DNA of 64,000 nt, taken from Bryum argenteum. Taxonomy: Eukaryota; Streptophyta; Bryopsida; Bryales; Bryaceae. Every line of letters begins with the position of its first letter. The first letter of the stretch is position 1. Below the pieces are notes generated by a model that saw nothing but the letters and a program-made list of their open reading frames with translations, did no database searches and was not told the DNA's origin. Of the stretch, positions 24,560 through 36,610 are shown piece after piece. Made by a program: the position numbers and the translations under genes. The stretch is from positions 6,985,001 through 7,049,000 of the forward strand of contig CM073325.1 in assembly GCA_037043015.1 (NCBI GenBank), in the 5' to 3' direction.

Positions 24560-25857
24560 TTACTTCTTGGCAAGCTTCTTGAGAAGCTCAGCATGTGGAA
24601 ACGCTTCCTTGTCAATATAATACAGGTTGCCATTGGCTTCGAAGGTGACGGCAGGCCGCTGGGTCAAGGGAGTGCGAACATCCGACAGATTCACACTGCG
24701 CTGCAATGGAGTGGCATTCCACGACAGGATTTCGATCTGCATCTCGTTCGATCCTGGCGTCCACGTGAGGCGGCGCACATACGGGCTCGCAAACCAGTGC
24801 AGAGCTCCTGTTGTTGTGGCACTCAGCATCACCATCAGCGACGCCATGGCTCCCTTGGCTATCACCGACATCTCCGGAGCTGTGAAGAATGTCACAAACG
24901 GCCCCCCTGCAAGCATGGAACCATCACATCACTTGCATTTCAATCTTGAGCTAAACCTCGGATCCAACAAGCTATATCTCCTCGCAAAAAACCTCTCTGC
25001 ATTGATAAACAGGACATGCTTACAACTTCAGCATGATATTCTTTCCATAGCACTTTCGGTGTTGGTTCAAGGATCCGTTTTGAAGGTGAACCACAAATTA
25101 TCCAGCACATGCGGTTTCATGTCCAAAACTTCTGCTACGAGACTCAGCTTTAACAAGATATATTTATGTTCATTCGTAATAAAATCCTCGCTGAATTGAT
25201 AGGAAGGATATGTATACAATTTGAACATAAGTTTGCTCGTTGACATGTTAATTAATCCATGTACAGAAGTTTGCACGATGCGCTCTAAGTCCAAACCCAT
25301 TCATGTTCCGGTGAAATAATGTCCTCGTTGGATTGGTAAAATGGATATGTTAGAAACTATTCTTAGTGCTTGGTTCAAGGATCCGTTCTGAAAGTGTACC
25401 ATAGACCATTCAACACATTGAGTTATAATAATGGATGCCTGATTGGAAGTAACAATATTTTGGTGCTGCGTTTTGACTTTCACAGTTTCGAAGCTAAATA
25501 ACATCTAAACCCTAAAACTGGATCTTGTCATACTGCAAAGGAGTACTTACCGACAACTGAAAGGCAGCAAGTGGTGAGCGAGAGGAGCTTCACACGTCTA
25601 AGAGTGTCTGCCATGACACCCTCGTAGATGACAGGAGCAGCTTTCTCCACGGGCTTCTCCTCTTCAGCAGGAACGGAGCGATTCAAGCCTTTGTAGTTGG
25701 GTGATATTTGAGTAGCCCATCGTTGCTGAAGTAAAGCGTTAGATACGTGGCTCGTGGGGTACAACGCAGCTCTGCTGTATGCTTGCCTCCAGCCTTTCAC
25801 AAACAAGACATCACACATCAGCTTCCATTTCAGAGCTCCCAAGCTTCTACAACTCAA
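24560..25857 (-). CDS. TMEM70-like mitochondrial membrane protein
   Basis: Two exons on the minus strand, 25857-25551 and 24906-24560, encode 217 residues. The donor GTAAGT and the acceptor TTGCAG join in phase to give VVGGPFVTFF. The N-terminus is basic and suits a mitochondrial presequence. The C-terminal two thirds match the TMEM70/TMEM186 family as I know it: an IYEG motif, then a hydrophobic pair of segments around LLSLTTCCLSVVGGPFVTFF and MASLMVMLSATTTGALHWF, then SPYVRRL and a TFEANG-like beta region. In animals TMEM70 is an inner-membrane assembly factor for ATP synthase and complex I. The same role in plants is inference. The gene is divergent from the KGD4-like gene 809 bp away. Confidence 0.75.
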
Positions 25858-26666
25858 GACTGAATTGCAGCAACATTCGAACCTGTCTCAATACTCGTAC
25901 TCCGCAGACAGTGAACACGAGGAACCTAAATACGACTGATCCAACAAATTTACATTCAAAATTCCTGCTATTTAAAACCGGTCATGCCACAATCACTAAC
26001 ATATCAGAGAGCCCAATTTCAAAGTCTCTCATATTCCGCAACGATTTGGCAGCCATAATGCAATAATGTACACAACAAAGCGCCGATCAGAATCTCCATA
26101 ACCTAATTTGCACGCGATCCAGAGGTGAAAGTAAATACCTGCTCTGATCAGAGCAGCACCCACCATCGCTGCAGCTCCTATTTCTCGCAACTCCAAACAC
26201 AAACGGGGTTCTGCCTTTCTCACAGGGTTTTAGGTCCTCAAAAGCCCGAATCGGAAAACCCCAACAGGTGCCACATGTCGTCACATGGCAGGCCAAACGC
26301 TCTACAGATCTGACGTGGAAAATACACTTCACTAAACTTACGGTACCGTGGCTGAAAAGAATCCCATATCCTCTAATCAAAGCAAAAGGTTCTGCAAGAG
26401 AAACTACAAAGCAAGTTTGCGGTGCGAAACAACAAACTGATTGCTATGATGGTGCCAGAAGAGATATAGGAAGGGTTGCGTCCAATGGAAGTTCGCCACG
26501 TCAAGCATACAAGAATCGGAAGTGCAACGCCAAAGTTTGCAGTGGACCCCGCGGTGTCAGAAGAAAGGGCTTTAGCAGGATCGAAGCTTCAATAGGCAGG
26601 GAATGGAAAAGAGCGCTTGTTACGGTCCATCAAAAATTTGTTAAGGTCCAGCAGCAGTCTGTGATC
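25858..26666. promoter_or_regulatory. Bidirectional promoter region between two mitochondrial-protein genes
   Basis: 809 bp separate the two divergent start codons. The segment must hold both promoters and both 5' UTRs. No clear TATA box was found, which would fit housekeeping genes. The part 25,910-26,080 is also present in the broken duplicate (14,430-14,570 and 14,970-15,045). Confidence 0.6.
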
Positions 26667-28830
26667 ATGGCAGCCGCTGCGAAGGTCGCCAGGCGCGTCC
26701 CTCTCATTAAGTTCCCGAATCGCAAAGCCGGCGAGACCCAAGGCGCCCAAGGTATTGGTTCTTTTCTCTCTCAATTGATTACAGGGCTCGATATGGTGGC
26801 AGTTTTTCATGTTTTGCGCGTCACTTAGAATCCCGACTCTGCTCTTTCGATGCTGCCAGTGTTGCACTTTCTCACTTTTTTTGAACATTGAATCGCTGGT
26901 GCAATCTGGACGAGTTTGATGGTCTTGATTGTTTAGGGTTTGAACAGTCTTCCGGATCGCTAAGCAGTTTTGGGTAGCTCAATGGACACTGTTGTGAAAT
27001 TCTTGTATCAGAGACACGAATTGTTGTTGCTCTTTGACGGAATGCTTCGAGGTTCTGTAGTGATGTTGGACTTTGAGCAATGATCAGTGGCAGGTCGAAA
27101 CAATTTTTATGTTGAATTGTTGTTGCATCACGTTTTAGTTATGTTTTCTGAATGTTTTTAACTATAGATATATGGTAGGTTGGAGGATTGGGGTTTCTGT
27201 TTAGATGGATTTTGTGAAATGTTGTTAGTGTTCAGTTGAAGCTTGATGCAACTGGTATTGTAGTTGATATGCATCAGACTCGTATTAAATCGATGGTGTG
27301 GACGATTAGGGTTCGGAAACTCTTCTCGTTTTCACTTGCATTCGTTTATGTCGACGAGAACCAATTTAGGGTTGGAAGACTTAGGTTTGTATTTCAAAGA
27401 ATTGTTGTGTACTTTTGAGTAACGCAGAGGAATAAAGTATTCTTGCTCGATTGCTTCGAATGACAGAGAGCACTTTGCACTTTGAGCATTCGATCAGTGA
27501 CAGACTGAAACAACTTTTAAGTAAATTGTTGTTGCGTCACATTCAGGTTTGTTGTTTTTGAATGTTCTTTCCTATAGATATATGAAAGGTTGGAGAATTG
27601 GGGTTTCTGTTTCGATGAATGTTGTTGAATGCCTGTATGCCGTCAAGGGATCAGTGATATAACACAGAGGTTTGAGTTATAGGTGCTCATGACAGAGATA
27701 TTGCACTTTGAGCTACAATAAGTGAAAGAGTGAAACTATTGCAACAACAAACTTGTGTTGCATTTGAGATGTAGCACATATACTGAATGTTTTCTACGAT
27801 AGTAGCATGATGCGATGCGGTTAATTTCTTTAAAACTTTTAGACTCCTGTAACTGATTGAGTGTTGTTATACTAGCAGCTGCAGTGAATCGAGCCTCAGG
27901 TGGAGGACAGAGTCAACCTATGAGCCAAGCTTCATTACCGTCTGGCACAGCTTCTAGTCAGCCTCCGAGAACCAGAATGTCGGAGGAAGAGATTGAGGCC
28001 ATTTTGGTATGTTCACCACCCTCTCTTCCATGATGCCATAACTCAAATCTTATTGACATCTGAAGGAAACGAAAGTCGCTTCGAATTGTTTGTTTTATGT
28101 CGTATGGCCCAACGTTTCCATATGACTTATCTCAGTCTTGAAGAGATGAGACAGCCTTAACACTGTAGGAGATAAACAGTCTCAACTTCGTTATGGCATT
28201 GGTACGATTTAAGCCATAAAGATCCTTGATGCAGAATTGCCTAATTACCAAAAATAACCTTCTACTTTAGTCCTTATAAAGTACAATCTAAGCATTATTC
28301 AGAAGACCCCAGTGTGAGATCTTAAAGTCGAGTTGAAATTTTACTCACATATCAAATTTGAACTATTGATTCTTACAATGGTAATAGTCAAAATCGGCTG
28401 AGTTTTTTTCCTATGCGAACCTCAAAAGCCATTTTGGTTTCTTGGATTTTAGAGGTCAACTCTGTATAGGATATTATTGAAATAACACAGTTTCCGTGCA
28501 ATATTCGACAACTTTGTTATGGCATTCGGATGATTTTGTTGTGGAGTTTCAATGCATTTTTCTGCTTTTAAACGTTATGATAAGGTTCATTTGTTCATTA
28601 TTGTTATAGCTATCATAGTATAGTAATGAATTTGATGATTATTGTTATAGTTATCATAGTTTAGTAATGAATTTGATGAATATTGTTCTAGGTATCATAG
28701 TATAGGAATGAATTTGATGGTTGTGTAGGTGGTTTGTGGTACAGATTGGTCTTCATATGGACATGGGATCAATCGTTTTAACATGTGGATATTGTTTGCT
28801 TGCTTGCAGCTTGGAGGTGCAGCTCCATGA
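26667..28830 (+). CDS. KGD4: KGD4/MRPS36-like subunit of 2-oxoglutarate dehydrogenase
   Basis: Three short exons, 26667-26751, 27879-28006 and 28810-28830, encode 77 residues. They are too short to show as one open frame. The N-terminus, MAAAAKVARRVPLIKFPNRK, is a basic mitochondrial-type leader with the RRVPLIKFP motif. The middle is Ser/Gln-rich. The C-terminus, MSEEEIEAILLGGAAP, is the signature I associate with the plant KGD4 (MRPS36, YMR31) family, an adaptor that tethers E3 to the 2-oxoglutarate dehydrogenase core. Introns are 1,127 and 803 bp with GT-AG borders. Exon 2 has two in-frame acceptors six bases apart (27,879 and 27,885), so two isoforms are possible. The family was recognised from memory of its motif. 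Confidence 0.7.
27040..27645. repeat. Tandem duplication inside KGD4-like intron 1
   Basis: The segment around 27,050-27,240 recurs at 27,465-27,640. Both share a TTTGAGCA-x-GATCAGTG word, a CTATAGATATATG word and GGGGTTTCTGTTT. The copies are diverged. No open frame is involved. Confidence 0.55.
28600..28725. repeat. About 46-bp tandem repeat, three units
   Basis: Three imperfect units built on ATCATAGTATAGTAATGAATTTG lie in KGD4-like intron 2. Confidence 0.65.
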
Positions 28831-29480
28831 ATTTTGAGAGATGGACTATCTTTGAGATGTAATCCATTCGTAATGCCTTCCTACTTCGCAACTTGGGGAA
28901 GTGGTTGTGTTGATTAGTGTTACATTAATTATTACCATTACAATTGCTGGGAAATGATGTGTGTACAATCTTATTGACTTAGTACTGTAATGTTCTGGTA
29001 CCTCAACGGATGCAATTACTCAGTGGACCAATTTCGTAAGCTTTGTATCCAGCAATTGGAAATCCATCATGCTCTTTATGTATCATAATTTTTTAAGTTG
29101 TGGTTTAAGATTTAGGTTTTTTTGCACCTTTCAGTAATATTTAGTATGCACAACTGGGTATTTTGGGTTTCAACGCACTTGAACTGTTCATCATTATGAT
29201 TCTTATGCTAATTGGGTGCTAAATTTATCTGTAAACCCCAAGCTCATGAAGTACCTATTTCCATAATTACGAGAAATTTTAGTTGCAAGTATGTTCTACG
29301 TGGGCACTAATATAATGACTAGAATTGGATATGATGAGTTGATTTTTTGAGAAATAACTTGACATCCAAATTCTTATGGGTAAAATGTCTTATTTGATTA
29401 TCATACAATTGATCTACAATATATTCATATATGCTCTTCACTTTAACACCCTCGAGCAATAACCCCACATCGTTTATTTG
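28831..29480. other. 3' flank of the KGD4-like gene
   Basis: Non-coding AT-rich sequence that probably includes the 3' UTR. No further gene could be supported. Confidence 0.35.
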
Positions 29481-30245
29481 CAAGCTTATATGTAATTACC
29501 TCCTAGTACATCCTGCATGAACTAAGGATCTCTTACTTAAAATTTAAATCTCCATATTCATAAAGTCAAGATTTTAGTACTTTGTTGAACACTTCTTTGA
29601 GCATTAAGGTGATAATGCCAACCCTTCGTGCCTTGCACGAGCAATCATTGTGGCTGTTGTAATCATTGCGATTGGAGATAGTCTTTAGAGAAGACTTTTG
29701 AAAATTTAGAGAACAACATGTGTTCATTGATTGTGAATATCGCTACGACAGAAGTATGCTAAGATGACATTTTTTTTTAGCAAACTTCCTATGCTTGTGG
29801 AATAGCTTTCTCATTATCATCCTCAAAGTCTCTGAAACAAAGAACATTAATATCACTCGTGCTATTTTCACTGCTTATTTATATAACATAGAAGATTATG
29901 TAGTAAACAACAATGTAGAATAGATACTAGAGCGAATTTTGTATCAATGCTTACCTTCTCATTGCGCCCAACAACATTTGGATCACGAAATGTCTAACTT
30001 CAAGGCATGAGAGTCTACCATAATTCCTTTAACTATTAAAGACAATATTTCAATTACATATGGAAAATAAAGTAGACATACATTAGAGCTAATTGATTAG
30101 GTGAATTACCTAAACAATAGGTGCACTTCCATGGCTTTCATTGTCAATTACAACACTTGTTGGATGACTTTGCCTGTACTCTAGGAAGAAAAAATCATTT
30201 GGCTTGTCCATTAGCAACTTGCATATCTTGTAATAGTGTTGCCTA
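29481..30245 (-). pseudogene. Remnant of a fourth kinase copy
   Basis: On the minus strand, about 30,245-30,107 matches the 3' end of kinase exon 1, including RQSHPTSVVIDNE; the codon before the intron is now TAG. About 30,005-29,955 matches the end of exon 3 with its GTAAGCATTG donor. 29,640-29,560 resembles the 3' flank near 36,700. The kinase core, exon 2 and exon 4 are missing. No protein can be made. Confidence 0.65.
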
Positions 30246-30299
30246 ATTGGGTCTAAAGAAAAGTTTGATTATTCACATGAAATTCATATACGAAGACCA

Positions 30300-30560
30300 A
30301 CTTTTACGGTATAGAAGGTATGTGAAAATAAAGCATGTAGAAAATGCAAACGTGAGACTGTGCCTTGGTACCGTCTTTACAGATACAAAACAGAAAACTC
30401 GAATTTTTTTGTTGAAATTTTAAACTTTCTCCGTCCCAATTGTTTTAGGGCACAGTTTTGATGTTATATCAGAAAAATTGCACTTTTGGGCGTGCGGTAG
30501 TAGTATTTTTGAACTTTGAGAGTGAATATCTCCTGATGTATGAAGAAATTCGAAACATGA
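30300..30560. mobile_element. TA-5 core fragment
   Basis: The segment with GTGAATATCTCCTGATGTATGA and the preceding TTTTGGGC-containing part match the TA-5 core at 10,600-10,760. No termini are present. Confidence 0.4.
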
Positions 30561-30739
30561 ATGATCTTGTTAAAAAGGTGTGAGATACGAGACAGAATCA
30601 TGGATAAATGATCTAGGAATACTAGTGATGAACGCAAACAAACAAGATAGAAAAATCACGGCAAAATATATAAAAGAATGTTCCAAAAAAGGCTCTATCC
30701 AAATACAAACACTTATATGAAAAAAGTTCTAAAATAATA

Positions 30740-31790
30740 AACAGTAAAATACTCAAAAACCAAGAAACACCACCCATTAGACTATATCACAAATGGCAGT
30801 AACAACATACTGACAAGCCCATAATTCATTGCTAATGAAATATACATACAACAATTAATTATTAATAAACCCATCGTTATAACATGTTACCACCTACCAA
30901 ACCAACCTCTAGAGTGCACATCTGGAGTCACACAATAGCCATAGCATGACCTAGAAGGCTTTGTAATAAATAAAAGGGGAGACCCAAAAAACTCCGCTAC
31001 ATACATATTTTGACCAAGAAGCTTTCTAAATTTGCTTAAAATAAATTGCAAAAATCAAAACCCTAGGACGATACTGAATACCTATTCTATCTTGAAGAAC
31101 ATGCCTACAAACTTTCACCACTGACATCTTATTATCATATTTCAAACATTGCTATATACAAAAACAAATTTTCGTATCATGGGAAAGAAGCCTTATATAA
31201 AAAAAGGTGACCCATCTCAACTATCAAACCATAAACCTATAAGGCTAGCCAACACTACATACAAATTCTTTACAAGTACATTAACATCAATACTCTCAAC
31301 ATATGGAGAAAAACACCATGTCAAAAGATGCACATCTAAACAATTACAATAACTAATAGCGGCTTTAGAAGATGCACAATTAACAATGCAAGAATGCAAG
31401 ATACATACTTATTCTAAATAAATTTCAAAAATGCATATGGCTCAATTGATCACGCCCGTCTACTAGCCATTAGCCATAATGAAAGATTTAGGATACCGAG
31501 AGGATGTAGTAATACTAGTAGGAGATATCTACCTTTTAGTCTAAGAATACTTTTATTCTTGAATACTTTGGCTGAACACAAAAATATCCATACAAAGAGG
31601 CACAATACATAGAGATACTCTTAACCTATATCTCTTTCTCATTTTTCTAGAACCACTTATACGGTGGCTACAAAGAGGAAATATGGTTAAACCTTAGGTA
31701 CCTCAAAAACTTCGATAAGTACAGCACGGTATGCGGATGATCTTGCAATCATAACAAACAAAATTCCCTCACTAAGAAGGCAACTCAATG
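30740..31790 (+). mobile_element. Degenerate LINE-type reverse transcriptase fragment
   Basis: Translations in shifting frames recall a non-LTR retrotransposon reverse transcriptase. First comes KKGDPSQLSNHKPIRLANTTYKFF (31,200-31,275), then near 31,438-31,530 a stretch with SIDHARLLAI and GYREDVVILVGDIY. Near 31,700-31,750 ARYADDLAII contains the YADD active-site signature. Stops and frameshifts break the reading frame. Ends and target duplications were not found. Confidence 0.6.
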
Positions 31791-31794
31791 AATG

Positions 31795-32330
31795 GACAAC
31801 TTCTAAGTAGATATCTTTGCTAAGATGGAATGTAAATGATAAGTAATTATGAGGGGTTATGTTGAATTTGATATCAAAATAGCATGGTGTGCACAATTGC
31901 ACAACCAATGACCTTGAACAAGGTGATGTAAATTAGGTGTGAATCCCAGCTTACCGAAATTCCTTTCTAAAAGTTTATTTTTCCCAACCAATTAGAGCTC
32001 TTGCAAATTCAAAACTAATTAAGAAATGATTTATTTTATTAGGCTTTTAAAAATTATTGGATTGAATAATGTTTTTTAACAAGAATGCAAGGACGCCTTG
32101 TCCAAAGTCAAATTCAATTTCAAGATGAACCCCCAAAGGCAAATGGGCCTCAAATTGCGAGAAAGTTTGAGAATTGGCAAAAACTACCCACTTTCACTTT
32201 TGATGCAAGGTGAAAGTTTTAAATTTTGATACTTTTAGGTATGCAACTTAAATTGTATGTGTATATCAAATTTCATATTCAAATTCCGATTAAACCTTAG
32301 AAACACTTTATACACAACTTACTAACATAT
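31795..32330 (+). repeat. Orphan copy of the kinase-gene spacer
   Basis: Collinear with 9,770-10,290 and, inverted, with 36,610-36,190. It includes the start of a TA-5 copy at about 32,130 (ACCCCCAAAGGCAAATGGGCC). With 36.6-36.2 kb it forms an inverted pair around 32.4-36.2 kb. Confidence 0.6.
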
Positions 32331-32389
32331 TATTTTCCTTTTTTCTTTGTTATGTTTTAACACTCTTTATACTATTCATTACTAGGGAT

Positions 32390-32990
32390 TAAGGTCAGAA
32401 TATTTTCGTTCAATACTGATTCAAATTTCAACCGTTGGATATTTGTCATTTGTGAGATCACAACATTCAAATTTTCAGTAGAAGTTTTTTTGGCATTGCC
32501 CGGGAAACTTGGTGCAAATGGGCCAAAGGGCAAGTTGCTGATTGTTACCCCAAACATGTTGCTCATATTTCCATGTAGGCAACTAAGTTGTCTAGGCGTG
32601 TGCAAAAAATTACATCTTGATTTCCTCTTTTAGAACCTTCATCAAAAATATTTTCTACGTGAAGGTTAGAAATGTCACTTTGTGTTTGAAATAGGATAAA
32701 CTCATGTGTAAGCATGGGAATTTAGAACTATAAAAATGTGAATGGTGAAAGTATACCTTTGTAGTTTTGTGAATTTTTGGCACAATTTGTGAATAAAAAT
32801 TGTAAGATCTCAATTACTTATGAATTTCTAATGCTATACTAGTGAAAATTGAGAAATAACTTTAAAGGGCAGCTTAGCAAAGTCGGGCCCTTTCTTCACC
32901 CCTTTCAATCCCATAGCAATAAATGGCCAAACATGTCAAATGGGAAAATGTAGTCATGACCACATGCCATATATGGCGATGAATTGTCAC
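32390..32990 (+). mobile_element. Decayed TA-4-like fragment
   Basis: It carries the internal landmarks of TA-4: TTTCAACCGTTGGATATTTG, TTTTTTTGGCATTGCCCGG, and the GTTACCCCAAACATG block. The left terminus is absent or very degenerate (GGGATTAAGG at 32,384). Confidence 0.5.
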
Positions 32991-33690
32991 ATACATTGAT
33001 GGGCCTTGCCGGAATAGCCACTTTTTGGGCGTAAAAGAGCCACCTCCGCAATAAAAAAAGAACTATAGTACTAGTTAAAGGCCATAATACCAATAATGAG
33101 AATATCATTATGCAGTGGGTATCAGGCTGTGAGCTTCAATGGGCATCACTATCATCGGAGCGAGCAAGCCTTGGCCAGCTTACTATAGATGATTCCAATT
33201 GTGCATTTACAGAGTTAGGTGAACAATCGCCTCTCGGATCTCAAACCTCTAAATTCAATTTCTCAACACTTTATGAAAACACTGCACATTTTTTGGTCAA
33301 TAAACCAACAACATTGTCATACAATTGAGTGCCAATTCAAGTGTACCCCCATGAAAATAAGCACTAGAAGGAACAATCATATGATAGTGGAGATTGTATT
33401 GGCTCTCTTTACTAGTACATATTTGGTTATATATGCAAGAAGGCAGGCCATGTGCTTGCGGCTCTATAGTAAGGTGTTCTTTAAATTGCTCAATTTTCAG
33501 CACTGCAAATCTACAAGGATACTATCAATTCAAGCAATGTTTGTACAGGGAGAAATCATCACAAAGATAGAGCAAGTGGAATCATCAATTTTGGACTCTT
33601 CTACAATGAATTATGAATTTTTGAAATTGGAAATAGAGGTCCAAAAATTATGATACCACTTGCTCAACCTTTCCACAAATTTTCCCATGC
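32991..33690. other. Unannotated insertion in the inverted spacer
   Basis: No gene is supported; open frames are short and overlap on both strands. A hairpin lies at 33,571-33,665, where GAGCAAGTGG returns inverted as CCACTTGCTC and the arms continue imperfectly to about 25 bp. Confidence 0.35.
33571..33665. repeat. Short hairpin, about 25-bp arms
   Basis: The left arm begins GAGCAAGTGGAATCATCA; the right arm ends TGATACCACTTGCTC. The loop is about 45 bases. It could be a very small MITE or an RNA hairpin. Confidence 0.5.
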
Positions 33691-33886
33691 ATGAAAACAA
33701 CTTGCACTGGAATATTCCCTATAGATTTCCCGTGCTGAAAATTGAGCCATTATTGAACACCTTACTATATGTAAGCAAGGAGTCGTGGTCGCAACCTCTA
33801 AGTAGAGGTTGTCAGTGTAGATAAAGGATGGCTTTTCATCTAGACTAGAACATCTCTCTCGCTCTTGCTCACCGAGCTCTCTTCAT

Positions 33887-34010
33887 TTCAGAAGGAACCA
33901 GTTTCCCCTTGTCCGGTGGCCATCGGGATATTAGCATTACGAACGGACACTTCATTCACGCCGGCTCCTTAGAAAGGGACCGGAGTTTCTATCTATCTAT
34001 TCAGAAGGAA
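33887..34010 (+). mobile_element. 5'-truncated SINE with 11-bp target duplication
   Basis: A 102-bp body (33,898-33,999) matches the 3' quarter of the SINE at 14,583-14,956 and ends in TCTATCTATCTA. It is flanked by TTCAGAAGGAA at 33,887-33,897 and 34,000-34,010. The duplicated locus near 11,391-11,402 has the uninterrupted site, which confirms the insertion and shows it postdates the duplication. Confidence 0.82.
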
Positions 34011-34810
34011 TTAGGGTGGGATGGATTTTAAACCAGTACCCTGGTTCGAGGTGCATGCCATTCACTTGTAAACACCCAAAATTGGGTATTAATAGCAATG
34101 AATTCTAAAGTTTTTGGGGACCCATTCAATATCTCAGAAGTGTATCTGTGTAAAATTTGGATTATGTCGTTTGTATTTTGAGGTAACCAATTCAATGATC
34201 ATTTGAGACTTACTTTGGGCTTAGGTAACTTAGTCATGTGATAATGATTTGGTGCCAAGACGAATTACATTCGTGAATGTCCACAAGCTTGGAAAATTTA
34301 ATGGAAAAATAAGGACACTACTGATTCTTACCTATGACTTATCGTGTTTGGATTTCAGAGGGAACCTATGCATTCATATCAAATCATACATATTTCAAGA
34401 ACTTGTAGTGTGCTTCTTTCTTTTCCTCTTATGTATAAGAAGATTTTGACATGAGATTAAACATAACACTTAATCCATAAATTAAGTTACCTATCAATTT
34501 GACTTTTCTTAATGATGACTATGCTATTGAAGAACCAATTTGATGGTTAAAGATTTACTTGTACCTCAAAATACCCAAGATGAACGTTAAGGATTGTAGT
34601 ACATAAGGTCTAACACTTCGATACATACATAGTCCCAATACTTGGTGAAGTTTGTTTCAAATTCCCTAAAGTATTCAGAACTAGATTATGTAGTATATTA
34701 CTGCGTGCGTTTTTAGTAAAACATCACTGATTTGAATCATTATTCATACAAACATAAACATTTCTAACACATGTAAGACGTCCAATATTTTGAAGTAACC
34801 AAGACATGAA

Positions 34811-35661
34811 TTAATCCCCTAAAGTTAACTGAGGCCATATGCTTGTCGTTTAGGGTTTGGTCAACATATATGACTTACCATTTTTAGATCACATGAAGTT
34901 GAATTATTTTGCAAGTTGGAATTTTTTCCATACCTCTCCCAAAAGACATTTCATGCCTGAAAATTGTTCATACTTCAGGAGATATTCATGGTCAAAGTTT
35001 CAAAAAACTATTTGCAATCTGCCCAAAAAGTGCTCACACTATGGTATATTCTCATTTATTCTCAAAATCTATCCAAAATGGATCAGATCATGGTAACTTT
35101 TAAGGTTCACCAAAAATAGATATGTTACTTTTATTCAAGTTTAGTTTTTTTCACATGTAGAAAAGGTAGTAAGGGATGATCTCACCGTTCGGATTTCCAA
35201 TCCAAATTTCTTTTTACATGTTTTTGTTGACAAAGACTGGGTGATAATATGGTTGGCGTACCCAAAAAGGTTGTCTCATGAACAATTGCACTCTATACTC
35301 GTGTGTCAAACATATCCATTTTTAAACTGTAATACAATAAGACTTCATTAAATGTGGTTTTAGTTGTCTATACTCATAATGTGTCAAGAAAAAGAATATA
35401 GAAACTTTAAAAAATATTTTGAATTTTGATTTGATTTTTTAGTTGAAAAAGTAAGTTACGTCTTACTAACCTAGAATCCATAGAATCAAGCAAATGAAAT
35501 TTCGACCATTTTTATTTTAATATGATTTTTGAATGTGACCTACATCTTCTTGTTTAGAACACAAAATATTTTATTTAATTTTTAAAAAATTAAATCATTG
35601 TGCGCGGGAACTCCTGCAAATCCCAAAATTAAGCATTTTTCCCTCATCTATGAATGGATCC

Positions 35662-35692
<31 letters not shown>

Positions 35693-36318
35693 AATTAAAA
35701 AAAAAATCTAAGAGAAACTCTATAGGTATATATACTTTGATTTCATTAAGGTGCATGATATTTTATTTTCCATTTTAGGGTCTTTTTACTTGATTAAAAT
35801 GGACAAATTAGACAAACTTTGGAGGCTTTCAATAAAAATAACCTAATTAGTGTGTCGAAAAGTGATACCTCAAGCTTACCATTGCCCGATTGGCTTTTGT
35901 AGTTGAATTTTAACATACCTCCATGTGAATAATCAAGCATCTTTTTTGGTACAATATGTTCCATGAGATTAAAAATTGCATACACGTTCCTCACTCAAGA
36001 TGTAAAGAGCCAAAAGTCAAGTTTTCTACCAAAATGGTTCCTTTGGCCCTTAAAGTAGGAAATAAACCAGTTACTCTTTCAACAATAAGGGATGGAAACT
36101 TTTTCTTCAACTTTGAACATTACAATCTCGATATTGGTAAGGAATTTAAATATGAGATTTAATAGACATATACACATACAATTCAAGTACTAGGATACAT
36201 ACCTAAAATTTTGTCAAAATTTGAATACTTTCACCTTGCGTCCAAAGTAAAAGTGGGTAGGTTTTACTAGTTCTCAAATCTTATGACAGTTTGAGGCCCA
36301 GTAGACTTTAGGGGTTAG
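34811..36318. mobile_element. TA-5: long copy in the inverted spacer
   Basis: The body is 34,816-36,314, about 1.5 kb. Termini: CCCCTAAAGTTAACTGAGG on the left and, inverted, CCCCTAAAGTCTACTGGG on the right. Flanks are TTAA plus T on the left and TTAG on the right. It is longer than the copy at 10,098 mainly through AT-rich sequence around 35,280-36,150, with a poly-A run at about 35,666-35,689. No coding domain was recognised. Confidence 0.65.
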
Positions 36319-36610
36319 TATAGAAATCAAATTTGACTTCAAAAGGAAGGAAACAGTTCTAAAATTCTTGATAAAAGACGTTATTCAATTCCATATTTTC
36401 TTAAAGCCCAATCAAATAAATCATTGCTTGATTAATTTTGAATTTTGAGGAGCTCTAATTGGTTGGGAAAAGTAATCCTTTAAAAGTAAATTTGGTGAGA
36501 TGGGATTCACACCCAATTTCGATCACCTTGTTTGAGGTCATTGGTTGTACTCACCATGCTATTTTAATAACAAATCCAACATAACCCCTCATATTTACTT
36601 GCCAAATACA

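Larger units (their letters stand above)
33691..36610 (-). repeat. Inverted copy of the 9.77-11.56 kb spacer
   Basis: Read in reverse it follows 9,775-11,560. It includes the sequence around CTTCTTATACATAAGAGG (inverted at 34,425-34,442) and the TA-5 insertion, here longer. A truncated SINE at 33,898-33,999 is an additional insertion absent from the other copy. Confidence 0.7.

Noticed and set aside
24627-25199. 190-codon plus-strand open frame
   Set aside because: Antisense to exon 2 and intron of the TMEM70-like gene.
28600-28725. CRISPR-like array
   Set aside because: Three adjoining imperfect repeats without unique spacers, in an intron of a plant gene.
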